The position numbers were made by a program, and so were the translations under genes. A DNA stretch of 64,000 nucleotides. Source: Bacillota bacterium (GTDB lineage Bacteria > Bacillota > Clostridia > Christensenellales > Christensenellaceae). Position 1 is the first letter of the stretch; each line of letters starts with the position of its first letter. The notes beneath the pieces are model-generated. The model was given only the letters and a program-made list of their open reading frames with translations, did not search any database and was not told where the DNA came from. Below, in pieces: positions 51,445-60,068 of this stretch. The stretch is taken from NCBI GenBank assembly GCA_023393165.1, contig JAEWMJ010000032.1:343145-407144 (forward strand), read 5' to 3'.

Positions 51445-52968
51445 ATGGAAGAAATTCTGCGGATGGAGCATATCACAAAGCAGTTCGGTGAACTGTATGC
51501 CAATAAAGACGTCAGCTTTGATGTGCGCCGCGGCGAGGTTCATACGTTGCTGGGTGAAAACGGAGCCGGCAAAAGTACGCTGATGAATGTCTTGTTTGGC
51601 TTATACCAGCCGACGGCAGGTTCCATTTTTTTCAATGGCAGCAAAACGAATATCGATTCGCCCGCTCAGGCTGTGAAGCTTGGCATCGGCATGGTGCACC
51701 AGCACTTTATGCTAGTGGAAGCCATGACTGTCTTTGAAAACATCATTTTGGGTGACAAGAATACCAAAGGTATCTTTATCAATGTGGAGGCCCGCAAAAA
51801 AGAAATATTGGATCTGGCCCAAAAATACAGCCTTGATGTGGAGCTGGATAAACCTATTTCCGAGATATCTGTGGGCGCGCAGCAGCGCATTGAAATTATT
51901 AAAGCCCTTTACCGCGGCGCAGAACTGCTGGTGCTTGACGAACCTACCGCGGCGCTGACCGACATCGAGGTGGAGGGACTTTTTGATGTGATCTTAAAGC
52001 TCAAGGCGGAAAAGAAAAGCATTATCTTTATCAGCCACAAGATGCGCGAGGTGCTGCGTATTTCCGACCGCATCACAGTCCTTAGGGCGGGCGAGGCTGT
52101 CTGTACCGTAAATTGCTGCGATACCTGCGGCGAAGACCTTGCAAATCTGATGATCGGCCGCGAACTGCCCCCTTCCCATTACACAAAAGTTGAGAATCTG
52201 GGCAAAGACGTGGCTGTTCTCAGCAATGTCAGCTATAACGCCTCTTCCAAACACAGCGGCCTCAGAAACGTTTCTCTCCGGGTGGGTTGCGGCGAAATTC
52301 TGGGCGTCGCCGGTGTTGACGGGAACGGGCAAAGCCAGCTGGCGCAAATCATTACCGGCGTGCTTTCTCCGGACACCGGATCTGTGGAGATCAAAGGGGA
52401 ACGCATCTCGGAATTTAATCCCCAGAGCTTCATCGACAAAAATGTGGCTCATATACCTGAAGACCGCAACAAAATGGGCCTTATTCCCAATATGACCGTT
52501 CAGGACAACATCGTGCTGAAATCCACCTTGTCCCCGCAGTTTTCCGCTGCTCACGGCGCATACCTGCGTAAAAAGGCCATGCACGAATATGCGGCCCAAA
52601 TGCAGGAAAAGTACGATATACGCTGCGAATCTGTAGAGCAGGAAGTCAGAAATCTCTCAGGCGGGAATCAGCAGAAGGTAATTTTAGCGCGGGAACTGGA
52701 AGGCAATCCTGATCTGCTGGTTGCGGTCCATCCAACCCGCGGGCTCGATGTTGGAGCATCCCGCTTTATTCACGATACCATGATAGAGGCGCGGGACCGC
52801 GGCTGCGGCATCCTGCTTATCTCCGCTGACTTTGACGAAGTTTTGGAAATTTCCGACCGTATAGTCGTTATGTTCGAAGGAAAAATCATGGGCGAGTTTT
52901 CGGGAAAAAATCCTCCCATCCAGGAAATCAGCCTGGCAATGGGGGGCAAGGAGGCAGTCAGCATATGA
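51445..52968 (+). CDS. BMP-type nucleoside ABC importer ATPase (NupA-like)
   Basis: A 507-residue ATPase with two nucleotide-binding domains. The first has Walker A GENGAGKST and Walker B LLVLDEPTAALTD with signature ISVGAQQRIEIIKALYRGA. The second has GVDGNGQSQLAQIITG, signature LSGGNQQKVILARELEGNP and a degenerate Walker B LLVAVHPTRGLDVGA (His in place of Asp-Glu), typical of this YufO/NupA family. The ATG at 51445 has its AAAGGAG about 13 nt away, further than normal, which may lower its translation. It overlaps the next gene by 4 bases. Confidence 0.94.
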   Translation: MEEILRMEHITKQFGELYANKDVSFDVRRGEVHTLLGENGAGKSTLMNVLFGLYQPTAGSIFFNGSKTNIDSPAQAVKLGIGMVHQHFMLVEAMTVFENIILGDKNTKGIFINVEARKKEILDLAQKYSLDVELDKPISEISVGAQQRIEIIKALYRGAELLVLDEPTAALTDIEVEGLFDVILKLKAEKKSIIFISHKMREVLRISDRITVLRAGEAVCTVNCCDTCGEDLANLMIGRELPPSHYTKVENLGKDVAVLSNVSYNASSKHSGLRNVSLRVGCGEILGVAGVDGNGQSQLAQIITGVLSPDTGSVEIKGERISEFNPQSFIDKNVAHIPEDRNKMGLIPNMTVQDNIVLKSTLSPQFSAAHGAYLRKKAMHEYAAQMQEKYDIRCESVEQEVRNLSGGNQQKVILARELEGNPDLLVAVHPTRGLDVGASRFIHDTMIEARDRGCGILLISADFDEVLEISDRIVVMFEGKIMGEFSGKNPPIQEISLAMGGKEAVSI

Positions 52969-54026
52969 AATTGAAAAACAGTCTCTTAAACGTGGGGGTT
53001 CCGATTGCCGCCGTTGTGGCGGCCTTTGGATGCGGCTGTATCATCATTGCGGCCCAGGGGGCATCGCCCGCTGAGGCTATCCAATATCTGTTGATCGGCG
53101 CTTTTGGGAGCGCGTCCAATGTGGCGACAACGCTTGTAAAAGCTACGCCGCTGATCTTTACCGGCCTGTGCGCCTGTTTTGCTTACCGCTGCGGCGTGTT
53201 TAACCTTGGCGGCGAAGGACAGTTTGTCATGGGCGCATGCGTCTCTATATGGATTGCCGTAACTTGGGGCGTCACAGGCGTCCCGGCGATACTCCTCTGC
53301 CTGATAATGGGTGCCCTTGCCGGCGGCATCTGGGGCGCTGTCCCGGGGATACTCAAGATAACCCGCGGCCTAAACGAGATAATCGTATCCATCATGCTCA
53401 ACTATATTGCGATACTGTTTATGGGCCTGATGTACACAAGCCTGCTTCGGGATGGCAGTGTTCCCCAAACACCCGCCGTGCCTGAAGCAACCCAGCTCCC
53501 GCGCATCTTTCCCGACGTCCGGGTGACCTGGGGCATCGTTATCGCGGTTGCGGTTGCCGCTCTCGTACACTACTTTTTATTCAATACCTCAAGCGGCTTC
53601 AAGCTGCGTTCGGTAGGCCTCAACAGCACAGCTTCCCGTTTCAACGGTTTTTCAGTCAATCGATACATACTTTCAAGCTTCGTCGCCTCAGGCGCTATCG
53701 CAGGCCTTGGCGGCAGCGTGGAGCTGCTTGGCACACAATACCGTCTTATGAGCGGATTCGGCATGGGATTCGGATTTGACGGAGTCGCTATAGCGCTCAT
53801 CGCCCAGCTTAATCCTTTGGCCACAGTATTCATCGCCTATTTCTTTGCGGTGCTGCGAACAGGCGCCACCACCATGCAGGTGGGCACCGGCGTCCCCACC
53901 TCGGTGATCGATATCATACAAGCGATGGTGATCGTTTTTGGTGTAGCAGGCTTCGCCATCGTCCGCCTGCCGCAAATCAAACAATTTTTCAGCACCCGGC
54001 TTTCCAGCCGGAAGGAGGCGAATTAA
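52965..54026 (+). CDS. Nucleoside ABC importer permease 1 (YufP/NupB-like)
   Basis: A 353-residue permease with about eight to ten helices. It has the family features KATPLIFTGLCACFAYRCGV, FNLGGEGQFVMGA and RGLNEIIVSIMLNYIAILFM in the first half and GFDGVAIALIAQLNP near the end. It overlaps the ATPase gene by ATGA. With the next permease it forms the heterodimeric pore of a purine-nucleoside-type importer. Confidence 0.95.
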   Translation: MKLKNSLLNVGVPIAAVVAAFGCGCIIIAAQGASPAEAIQYLLIGAFGSASNVATTLVKATPLIFTGLCACFAYRCGVFNLGGEGQFVMGACVSIWIAVTWGVTGVPAILLCLIMGALAGGIWGAVPGILKITRGLNEIIVSIMLNYIAILFMGLMYTSLLRDGSVPQTPAVPEATQLPRIFPDVRVTWGIVIAVAVAALVHYFLFNTSSGFKLRSVGLNSTASRFNGFSVNRYILSSFVASGAIAGLGGSVELLGTQYRLMSGFGMGFGFDGVAIALIAQLNPLATVFIAYFFAVLRTGATTMQVGTGVPTSVIDIIQAMVIVFGVAGFAIVRLPQIKQFFSTRLSSRKEAN

Positions 54027-54027
54027 T

Positions 54028-54951
54028 ATGGATTTTGCTACTGAGATGCTTCTCTCAACCGTCCGCATGGCGACGCCGATATTGTTTGTTGCCCTGGCTG
54101 AGCTGTATTCCGAGCGCGCCGGCCTGGTCAACATCGGTCTGGACGGCATCATGACCTTCGGCGCTCTTTCAGGCTTTATGATCGGCTATATATCGGGCAA
54201 TCCCTACCTTGGAATTATTGCCGGCGCTTTCGGCGGCATCCTTATCAACATGATCTATGCCTTTTGTACCATCACGCTTCGCGCGGAACAAATCGTATAC
54301 GGCATGGCGATCAATATATTCGCGCCGGCGGTGGCCGCTTTTATATACCGCGTGCACTTTGGCGTTAGCTCCACCCTTGCACAGGGACCGCTGATGTCAA
54401 CGGTAGCCATCCCTGTGTTGAAGGATATCCCCGTTATTGGCAACCTTTTGTTCAATCAGACCCCGATGGTCTATTTCGCTTATTTGATGGTAATATTCTC
54501 CGCAGTTTTTTTCAGCAAAACCAAGGCGGGACTCAATTTTAAAGCTGTCGGCGAATTTCCACGTGCGGCTGAAACGCTGGGGATCAATGTTGTTGGCGAA
54601 AAGTATATCGCGACAATCATATGCGGCGCTCTGGCCGGTATCGGCGGCGCGTATCTGACCACTTGCTACGTCAACACATATTCAGACGGCGTTGTCGCCG
54701 GCAGAGGATTCATCGCGCTGTCTGCCGTTATATTCGGGCGCTGGACTTCATCGGGTGTAATGCTTGCCTGCCTGCTGTTTGGCTTCTTTGACGCCCTGCA
54801 GCTGAGGCTGCAGGTGATGAACACCGACACGCCTTATCAACTGTTCCAGATGATTCCTTATTTGTGCACGCTGATTGCCCTGTCGGTATTCGGTATTCGC
54901 AAATCGGGTCCCCTTTCTGTTGGGAAACCGTATTTCCGGGAGGAAAGATAA
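54028..54951 (+). CDS. Nucleoside ABC importer permease 2 (YufQ/NupC-like)
   Basis: A 307-residue permease with eight or nine helices. It carries SERAGLVNIGLDGIMTFGAL near the N-terminus (the family hallmark), LRAEQIVYGMAINIFAPAVA and GRGFIALSAVIFGRW near the C-terminus. One base separates it from the preceding gene, so it is tightly coupled. Shorter than permease 1, as usual for the pair. Confidence 0.95.
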   Translation: MDFATEMLLSTVRMATPILFVALAELYSERAGLVNIGLDGIMTFGALSGFMIGYISGNPYLGIIAGAFGGILINMIYAFCTITLRAEQIVYGMAINIFAPAVAAFIYRVHFGVSSTLAQGPLMSTVAIPVLKDIPVIGNLLFNQTPMVYFAYLMVIFSAVFFSKTKAGLNFKAVGEFPRAAETLGINVVGEKYIATIICGALAGIGGAYLTTCYVNTYSDGVVAGRGFIALSAVIFGRWTSSGVMLACLLFGFFDALQLRLQVMNTDTPYQLFQMIPYLCTLIALSVFGIRKSGPLSVGKPYFREER

Positions 54952-55011
54952 GTTCATGATTTCCCTTTAAGGATTTTATGATAAATTTTAAAAAAACGAG
55001 GAGGAACTAGA

Positions 55012-56085
55012 ATGAAAAAAGTAATTGCATTGGTTCTGGTATTAGCCCTGGTGCTGTCGCTGGCAGCCTGCTCAGGCGGGACAACTCCGTCCGCATCTGT
55101 GAGCAGTGAAAGCTCCGCGAGCAGTGAAAGCGCTTCGGCAGCGCCCGCAGAAAGCGCGGCGGCCGGCACAGAGTCGTCCGGCAAGGTCTACAAGATCGCC
55201 ATGGTCTGCGATTCCAGCATTTCCGATGGCGGCTGGGGCGCAGCCTGCTATAACGCCATGGTCTCGGCTGCCGACGAACTGGGTTGGGAAACACAGTACA
55301 CCGACAGCATTGACGTAGCCGATTATGTACAGTCCATCGAGAGTTATTGCCAGCTGGGTTACGACATGATCTTCCTGCCCGGCAACCAATACAGCGACGC
55401 AACTGTTCAGGTCGCCAAAGATTATCCGGATATCGCATTTGCGGTACTGAACGGAGCTGAAACGCTGCCCACCGACAACATCATGAGCATGCTGCCGGAT
55501 GCACAGGAAATTGGCTGGATGGCAGGTTCGCTGGCTGGTCTTATGTCCAAGAGCGGCGTGCTTGGCTTCATCGGCGGCATGGAACTCGACACCACCAAGA
55601 CCAAACTTGCTTCTTATGAAGAAGCGGCTAAAGCCGTTAACCCCAACATCAAGGTGCTTTCCGCTTACGCCGGTTCGTTCAGCGATACCGCCAAGGGCAT
55701 GGAGCTTGCGCAATCCATGATCAGCGAAAAAGCAGATGTGTTCTTCGGCGATGCGTCCGCGGTGGATTCCGGCGCCCGCCAGGCGATTGACGCTGCCAAT
55801 ACCGATTCAGGCGCAATCTCCATCTATGACATCGGACAGCCCGCCGACCTGCTTGGTCAGAACCCCTGCGTGATTTCCAGCGTAGTGACGGATAACGCCG
55901 GCATGCTCAAAATCTGCATGCAAGCCGCTATGGATGGTACCTTCGGCAATCAGGTTGTGTATGGTTCGCTTGAAAACAGCTGCCTGAGCGTAGGCAAGAT
56001 CAACGAAGATCTGGTGTCCTCGGATATTCAGGCCAAGTACATGGAATATGTCGACCAGATGAAGGCAGGCACTTTCCTGAGCTGA
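55012..56085 (+). CDS. BMP family nucleoside-binding lipoprotein
   Basis: A 357-residue substrate-binding lipoprotein. The signal peptide ends SLAACSGG (Cys near 21), followed by a Ser/Ala linker (about 25-58) and the BMP/PnrA domain (YKIAMVCDSSISDGGWGAAC, ESYCQLGYDMIFLPGNQYSD, GFIGGMELDTTKTKLASYEE, VFFGDASAVDSGARQAID). In this family Asp, Trp and Phe residues clamp purine nucleosides; Trp in GGWGAA is conserved. Last gene of the operon, with a terminator. Confidence 0.95.
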   Translation: MKKVIALVLVLALVLSLAACSGGTTPSASVSSESSASSESASAAPAESAAAGTESSGKVYKIAMVCDSSISDGGWGAACYNAMVSAADELGWETQYTDSIDVADYVQSIESYCQLGYDMIFLPGNQYSDATVQVAKDYPDIAFAVLNGAETLPTDNIMSMLPDAQEIGWMAGSLAGLMSKSGVLGFIGGMELDTTKTKLASYEEAAKAVNPNIKVLSAYAGSFSDTAKGMELAQSMISEKADVFFGDASAVDSGARQAIDAANTDSGAISIYDIGQPADLLGQNPCVISSVVTDNAGMLKICMQAAMDGTFGNQVVYGSLENSCLSVGKINEDLVSSDIQAKYMEYVDQMKAGTFLS

Positions 56086-56126
56086 GTTATCTAAATTAGA
56101 GCTGTCTGCAGCTCTCCCAGCAATCT

Positions 56127-56166
56127 AAAGACCTCTTGTTTCAGATAAAGCAAGGGGTCTTTTGTA
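56127..56166 (+). terminator. Terminator of the nucleoside importer operon
   Basis: AAAGACCTCTTG/CAAGGGGTCTTTT (56127-56138 with 56151-56163) is followed by TGTATT. Confidence 0.85.
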
Positions 56167-56277
56167 TTCCATACTGAAAATTTGTCTGTCGGGCGTTCCG
56201 ATGTAGATCGCACGTCACATACCGTTACGCGCGTAAAATCTTGGTTATAATTATATTTTTTATGTTTTACTAAAATT

Positions 56278-57747
56278 CTATCTGCTTTTCACTAGTTTCT
56301 TAATATCCTTTGAAACCTTTATAATTGAAATAAATATGACATACATCTCCAAGCGTCCAAGCAGCATACCAACGGCCATTGTCCATAATGCCAGCGGCGG
56401 CATGCCCGGCGCAGTAACACCAACGGACAACCCTACCGTGCCAAGCGCTGAAGAAAATTCAAACAATGAATCCTGCAATGAATATCCCAGCGAAGCCAGC
56501 AGGCTGGTTCCAATGAATAATACGAACATATATATGAAAAAATAATTCGCCGCATCCGCAAAAAAATCGTTTGTGACATATACCTTGCCTTCCGGGCGGT
56601 ATATGCTCAGTTCATTGATCGTCCGTTCAGGCATAAATTTACGTTTGATATTCCAAATAAAAACCTTAAGCAGTAAATATATACGCCCGTATTTAATTCC
56701 GCCTGCTGTCGACCCGCTACCTCCTCCTATCATCATCATAACAATCAGAATCAGCCATGCAAATGCGGGCCAATTATTATATGACACCGTAGAAAATCCG
56801 GTGGTAGTCAGGGCGGATGTGATATTAAAAAGGCTGATACGGAAAGCCGCGCCCAAATTGCCATATACGCTGTTCAATGACACAACCGCAACGAGAGGTA
56901 TAAAAATGCCAAGCAGCAAAAACATAAACCGCATTTCACCAATTTTGAAGAAGGCTTTGAATTTTCTTTTTATGAGCAGCATATGGGCTAAAAAGCTTGT
57001 GGCGCCCAAAATCATTAATACTACCGTTATCAGTTCAATTGAAAAACTGTTGTAGGCTGCTATGCTGTCTTGGGTCACAGCAAATCCGCCGGTGGAAAGA
57101 GCCGCCATGCTGATATTTACGGCGTCAAATACCGGCATTCCCGCCAATACATATAATATGACGCCCGAAATAAAATAACCGATATAGATTTTAAATATCA
57201 TACGGGAAGATTTAGCCAGGTTTGGCAGAAGCTTATCAAAGTGGCCTTCCGCACTATACAGGCGCATACCAAATGTTTCGGACAGCGCCGATACCACTAA
57301 AAGTATGAATCCGAGGCCGCCGAAAAACTGCATTATGGAACGAAAGAGCAAAAAAATGTGCGGAGCAGTTGTTACGTCCACAACCGACAGCCCTGTTGTT
57401 GTCCAGCCGCTCATTGTTTCAAAATACGCCTGGCTGAAATCGAGCATCCCAGATAATACGAACGGAACAGTGGAAAACAGCGTCCCTAATACCCATGTGC
57501 CGACTACGATCACGGTATCCTGCTTTAGGGATAGCCCAATTTCTTTTTTGGGATCCAGCCGTTTTAATAAAAATCCAACCAACATTGCTATCGCCGCGGG
57601 TATTATAAAATAAATCGATTGATCCGTCTCCTGCGGATAAAAGGGCAGCGCAACCAGAGGAAGCAGCAGCAAACCTCCGATCATCATGATGAGTACGCCG
57701 AAAATACTGAAAAGGTTTCTTACGCTTTCAATATCTCTTTCTTTCAT
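56278..57747 (-). CDS. TrkH/KtrB family potassium transporter
   Basis: A 489-residue potassium channel-like transporter with four pore repeats. The selectivity-loop glycines are in MSGWTTTGLSVVD, MAALSTGGFAVTQ, TSALTTTGFSTVS and SSALGTVGLSVGV. About ten helices include the Gly-rich gate loop segment GATSFLAHMLLI. It needs a cytosolic TrkA/KtrA ring, supplied by the genes just upstream, with a 4-base overlap. Last gene of the trk-type operon. Confidence 0.95.
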   Translation of the reverse strand: MKERDIESVRNLFSIFGVLIMMIGGLLLLPLVALPFYPQETDQSIYFIIPAAIAMLVGFLLKRLDPKKEIGLSLKQDTVIVVGTWVLGTLFSTVPFVLSGMLDFSQAYFETMSGWTTTGLSVVDVTTAPHIFLLFRSIMQFFGGLGFILLVVSALSETFGMRLYSAEGHFDKLLPNLAKSSRMIFKIYIGYFISGVILYVLAGMPVFDAVNISMAALSTGGFAVTQDSIAAYNSFSIELITVVLMILGATSFLAHMLLIKRKFKAFFKIGEMRFMFLLLGIFIPLVAVVSLNSVYGNLGAAFRISLFNITSALTTTGFSTVSYNNWPAFAWLILIVMMMIGGGSGSTAGGIKYGRIYLLLKVFIWNIKRKFMPERTINELSIYRPEGKVYVTNDFFADAANYFFIYMFVLFIGTSLLASLGYSLQDSLFEFSSALGTVGLSVGVTAPGMPPLALWTMAVGMLLGRLEMYVIFISIIKVSKDIKKLVKSR

Positions 57748-58412
57748 ACGTTGCTTCCCCCAACCAGACTTTCAAGCACCTTATTATGGGATTCCGCATT
57801 CGTAAGAATAATCAGCTTGTCATCCGTTCTGAGCTCGGTACGGCCATTCGGGACGATCACGTTGCCCGCCCGAATAATGCAACCGATAATGGCGTCATCA
57901 GGAAAATTTATCTCTGAGATCTGTTTTCCGCTGATTCCATATTCCTTTTGAACATAAATCTCAAATAGCTGAACCTTTCCGTTTTCAAGGGGCAGATAAT
58001 TTGAGAGCTGGTCCACAAACGCCATCTGCTCGATCGTCATCGCCAATATATAGGTTGCGCTCACCACCGTATTGATCCCAAGCATCTTGAAGACTTCAAC
58101 ATTCACCGGATTGCTTACCACCGAGAACGCCCGCTTGATGCCAAATCTTTTTTTGGCGAGCTGGCAAATCACAAGATTGTCCGCATCCTTGGGTGTTAAG
58201 GCAATCATTAAATCAAAACCCGTAACACCCGCATCTTCAAGAATGAAGGGCTTGCTGCCGTCCCCAAAAACCACTCTTGCCTCGTGGGTTCGAGCAAAAT
58301 ATTTGCAGTCCGGTTCGGTGTCATTAATAATAGTAAGCTGATGGCCCTTGTTTAAAAGCGAATTCGCAAGGAAGTCCACTTTTTTTCCGCCTCCGACAAT
58401 TGCTATTTTCAT
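57744..58412 (-). CDS. TrkA/KtrA regulatory subunit with NAD-binding and C-terminal domains
   Basis: A 222-residue cytosolic gating protein. The N-terminal RCK-N Rossmann domain (MKIAIVGGGKKVDFLANSLL, VVFGDGSKPFILEDAGVTGF, ALTPKDADNLVICQLAKK) binds NAD or ATP. The TrkA-C domain (about 140-215) includes KEYGISGKQISEINFPDDAI and VPNGRTELRTDDKLIILT. It lies between a shorter TrkA-type gene and the transporter, overlapping both by 4 bases. Confidence 0.94.
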   Translation of the reverse strand: MKIAIVGGGKKVDFLANSLLNKGHQLTIINDTEPDCKYFARTHEARVVFGDGSKPFILEDAGVTGFDLMIALTPKDADNLVICQLAKKRFGIKRAFSVVSNPVNVEVFKMLGINTVVSATYILAMTIEQMAFVDQLSNYLPLENGKVQLFEIYVQKEYGISGKQISEINFPDDAIIGCIIRAGNVIVPNGRTELRTDDKLIILTNAESHNKVLESLVGGSNV

Positions 58413-58864
58413 AATTCCACCTCCCTGACTGCGGCCAGTATTTCTTCAATTGCGGCAATTGACAACCGTGCGGGATTGATTGTATAAATATTACTGTCGC
58501 TGATGACCGATTCCTTATCGGTATCATAAAGCCGGGTCACAACCTCCGGAACATCAAATATTTTTTTAGCGATTTGCGCGATCATGATATTTACATTGTC
58601 GTTATCGGTCAAAGCCATTACTATATTTGCGTTATTAATATCAGCATCTTTCAGCGTATTGATATCGGTGGCATCCGCCTCAATTAAAAAGCCGCTGTAA
58701 TCGGGCGATAGTTTACGGAACGAAACAGCATTTTTATCAATGATCACAACATCTTTTCCATGTTTTGAAAACATGGAGGCAATACTGGAACCCAGCCTCC
58801 CGCATCCGGCAATAATAATCAATTTTTTGTCTTTTCTTTTTTTATTAATCCCCATCATATTCAT
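58409..58864 (-). CDS. Short TrkA-N domain protein without TrkA-C domain
   Basis: A 151-residue protein with only the Rossmann RCK-N domain: KKLIIIAGCGRLGSSIASMF, VVIIDKNAVSFRKLS, FLIEADATDINTLKDADI, ALTDNDNVNIMIAQIAKKIF. It is probably a partner that mixes with the full-length TrkA next door to form a hetero-octameric ring on the potassium channel. ATG 58864 is chosen because AGGGG lies 8 nt before it. Overlap with the next gene is 4 bases. Confidence 0.92.
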   Translation of the reverse strand: MNMMGINKKRKDKKLIIIAGCGRLGSSIASMFSKHGKDVVIIDKNAVSFRKLSPDYSGFLIEADATDINTLKDADINNANIVMALTDNDNVNIMIAQIAKKIFDVPEVVTRLYDTDKESVISDSNIYTINPARLSIAAIEEILAAVREVEL

Positions 58865-58868
58865 GTTT

Positions 58869-59204
58869 TTAACCCCTGTCTGCAAGCTCTATTTCAGCCA
58901 GTCCAAAATCAAAGCCGTCGCTTTTTGTACCCAGAACAAGTCTTTCCAGATTGCGGCAAGCCGGTTTATAAGTGGGATCCAATGCATAGGCGGCTCTGTA
59001 ATGTTTTCTCGCGCTGTCGTCGTTGCCTTTCAGTTCCGAAAGAATCCCGAAAAGATTATGAGGTTCAGGAGCGTCCATATCCATTGAAACCAAAATTGTA
59101 ACCAGTTTGCCCGCATTGTCCATATCCCGGTCTTGAAGCGAACTGATTGTCTCTTTAACAATATCCTGAAAAGGATCATTCTTTTTACTTTTGGATACCA
59201 TCAT
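58869..59204 (-). CDS. Small tetratricopeptide-repeat protein
   Basis: A 111-residue soluble protein, first gene of the potassium operon. It shows TPR-like helices (PEPHNLFGILSELKGNDDSA, RKHYRAAYALDPTYKPACRN) and an acidic C-terminus. TPR units mediate protein contacts, so an accessory role in the potassium system or a separate adaptor role is possible. The start ATG 59204 follows GGAGGTGAAG. Family function is unknown. Confidence 0.8.
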   Translation of the reverse strand: MMVSKSKKNDPFQDIVKETISSLQDRDMDNAGKLVTILVSMDMDAPEPHNLFGILSELKGNDDSARKHYRAAYALDPTYKPACRNLERLVLGTKSDGFDFGLAEIELADRG

Positions 59205-59328
59205 CTTCACCTCCTGCTTTTAATTACATTGTAGGTTAAAAGATATAAAATAGGTGTGAAAATAGATAACTACCGTATAAAGATTCTGTTAATATCGCCT
59301 TAACTGCTATGTACCCGAGACGTTGAAA

Positions 59329-59352
59329 TAAAAAAACCGCCAAAAGGCGGTC
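59329..59352 (-). terminator. Terminator of the kdpD-kdpE unit
   Basis: ACCGCC/GGCGGT with a 4-nt loop is followed by seven T on the minus strand. Confidence 0.88.
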
Positions 59353-59372
59353 TTTGGGAAAGCAACTTTTAA

Positions 59373-60068
59373 TTATTCGTCTGTCATTCGGTACCCCACG
59401 CCGACTTCGGTCGTAATGTAACGCGGCTGAGCCGGGTCCTTTTCGATCTTCCGGCGGAGGTTTCCCATGCAGACCCGCAGGGTCTGCGTATCATTATTCA
59501 TAGCGGAACCCCATATCTCGTTTATGATAAATTTATGGGTCAAAACCTTTCCATGATATCTTGCCAGCAAAGTCAAAAGGTTATATTCGGTAGGCGTTAA
59601 ATGGATGACTTCTCCCTGCAGTTCCACTTTTCTTTTTTCAAAATCTATTTTCAGATCGTCCAACGCAAATTCATGGTTTATTCTCTCATTTGCCAAATGA
59701 ATTACTGAAATCCTGCGCAGATTGACCCGTATCCTCGCAAGAAGCTCCGCAACGCTGAACGGTTTTGTAAGATAATCGTCCGCCCCTGCGTCCAAAGCCT
59801 CAACTTTTTCCCGTTCATGCCCTCGTGCCGAAACGACAATGATCGCAATTTCCGACCATTCGCGAATCTGTTTGATCACCTCAAGTCCATCAATATCCGG
59901 AAGGCCAAGGTCCAACACAATGATATCCGGCCGGTGCGATGCTGCAAGCGACAACGCTTCCCTGCCGCATTGCGCTTCCAGGCAACAATAATCCTGAGTT
60001 TCAAGCGCTACTTTAATAAAATGTCGAATCGGCTTTTCATCCTCCACAATAAGGATCAATGGTTTCAT
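59373..60068 (-). CDS. kdpE: KdpE-like response regulator (OmpR family)
   Basis: A 231-residue response regulator. The receiver has the acidic pair in IVEDEKPIRH, the phospho-acceptor Asp in IIVLDLGLPDIDG, VSARGHEREKVEALDAGADD and Lys in LTKPFS. The winged helix (about 130-230) has HLTPTEYNLLTLLARYHGKV and TEVGVGYRM. It is close to KdpE throughout. It overlaps the kinase gene by 4 bases. There are no kdpFABC genes in the window; the neighbouring trk-type operon is the obvious target. Confidence 0.94.
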   Translation of the reverse strand: MKPLILIVEDEKPIRHFIKVALETQDYCCLEAQCGREALSLAASHRPDIIVLDLGLPDIDGLEVIKQIREWSEIAIIVVSARGHEREKVEALDAGADDYLTKPFSVAELLARIRVNLRRISVIHLANERINHEFALDDLKIDFEKRKVELQGEVIHLTPTEYNLLTLLARYHGKVLTHKFIINEIWGSAMNNDTQTLRVCMGNLRRKIEKDPAQPRYITTEVGVGYRMTDE

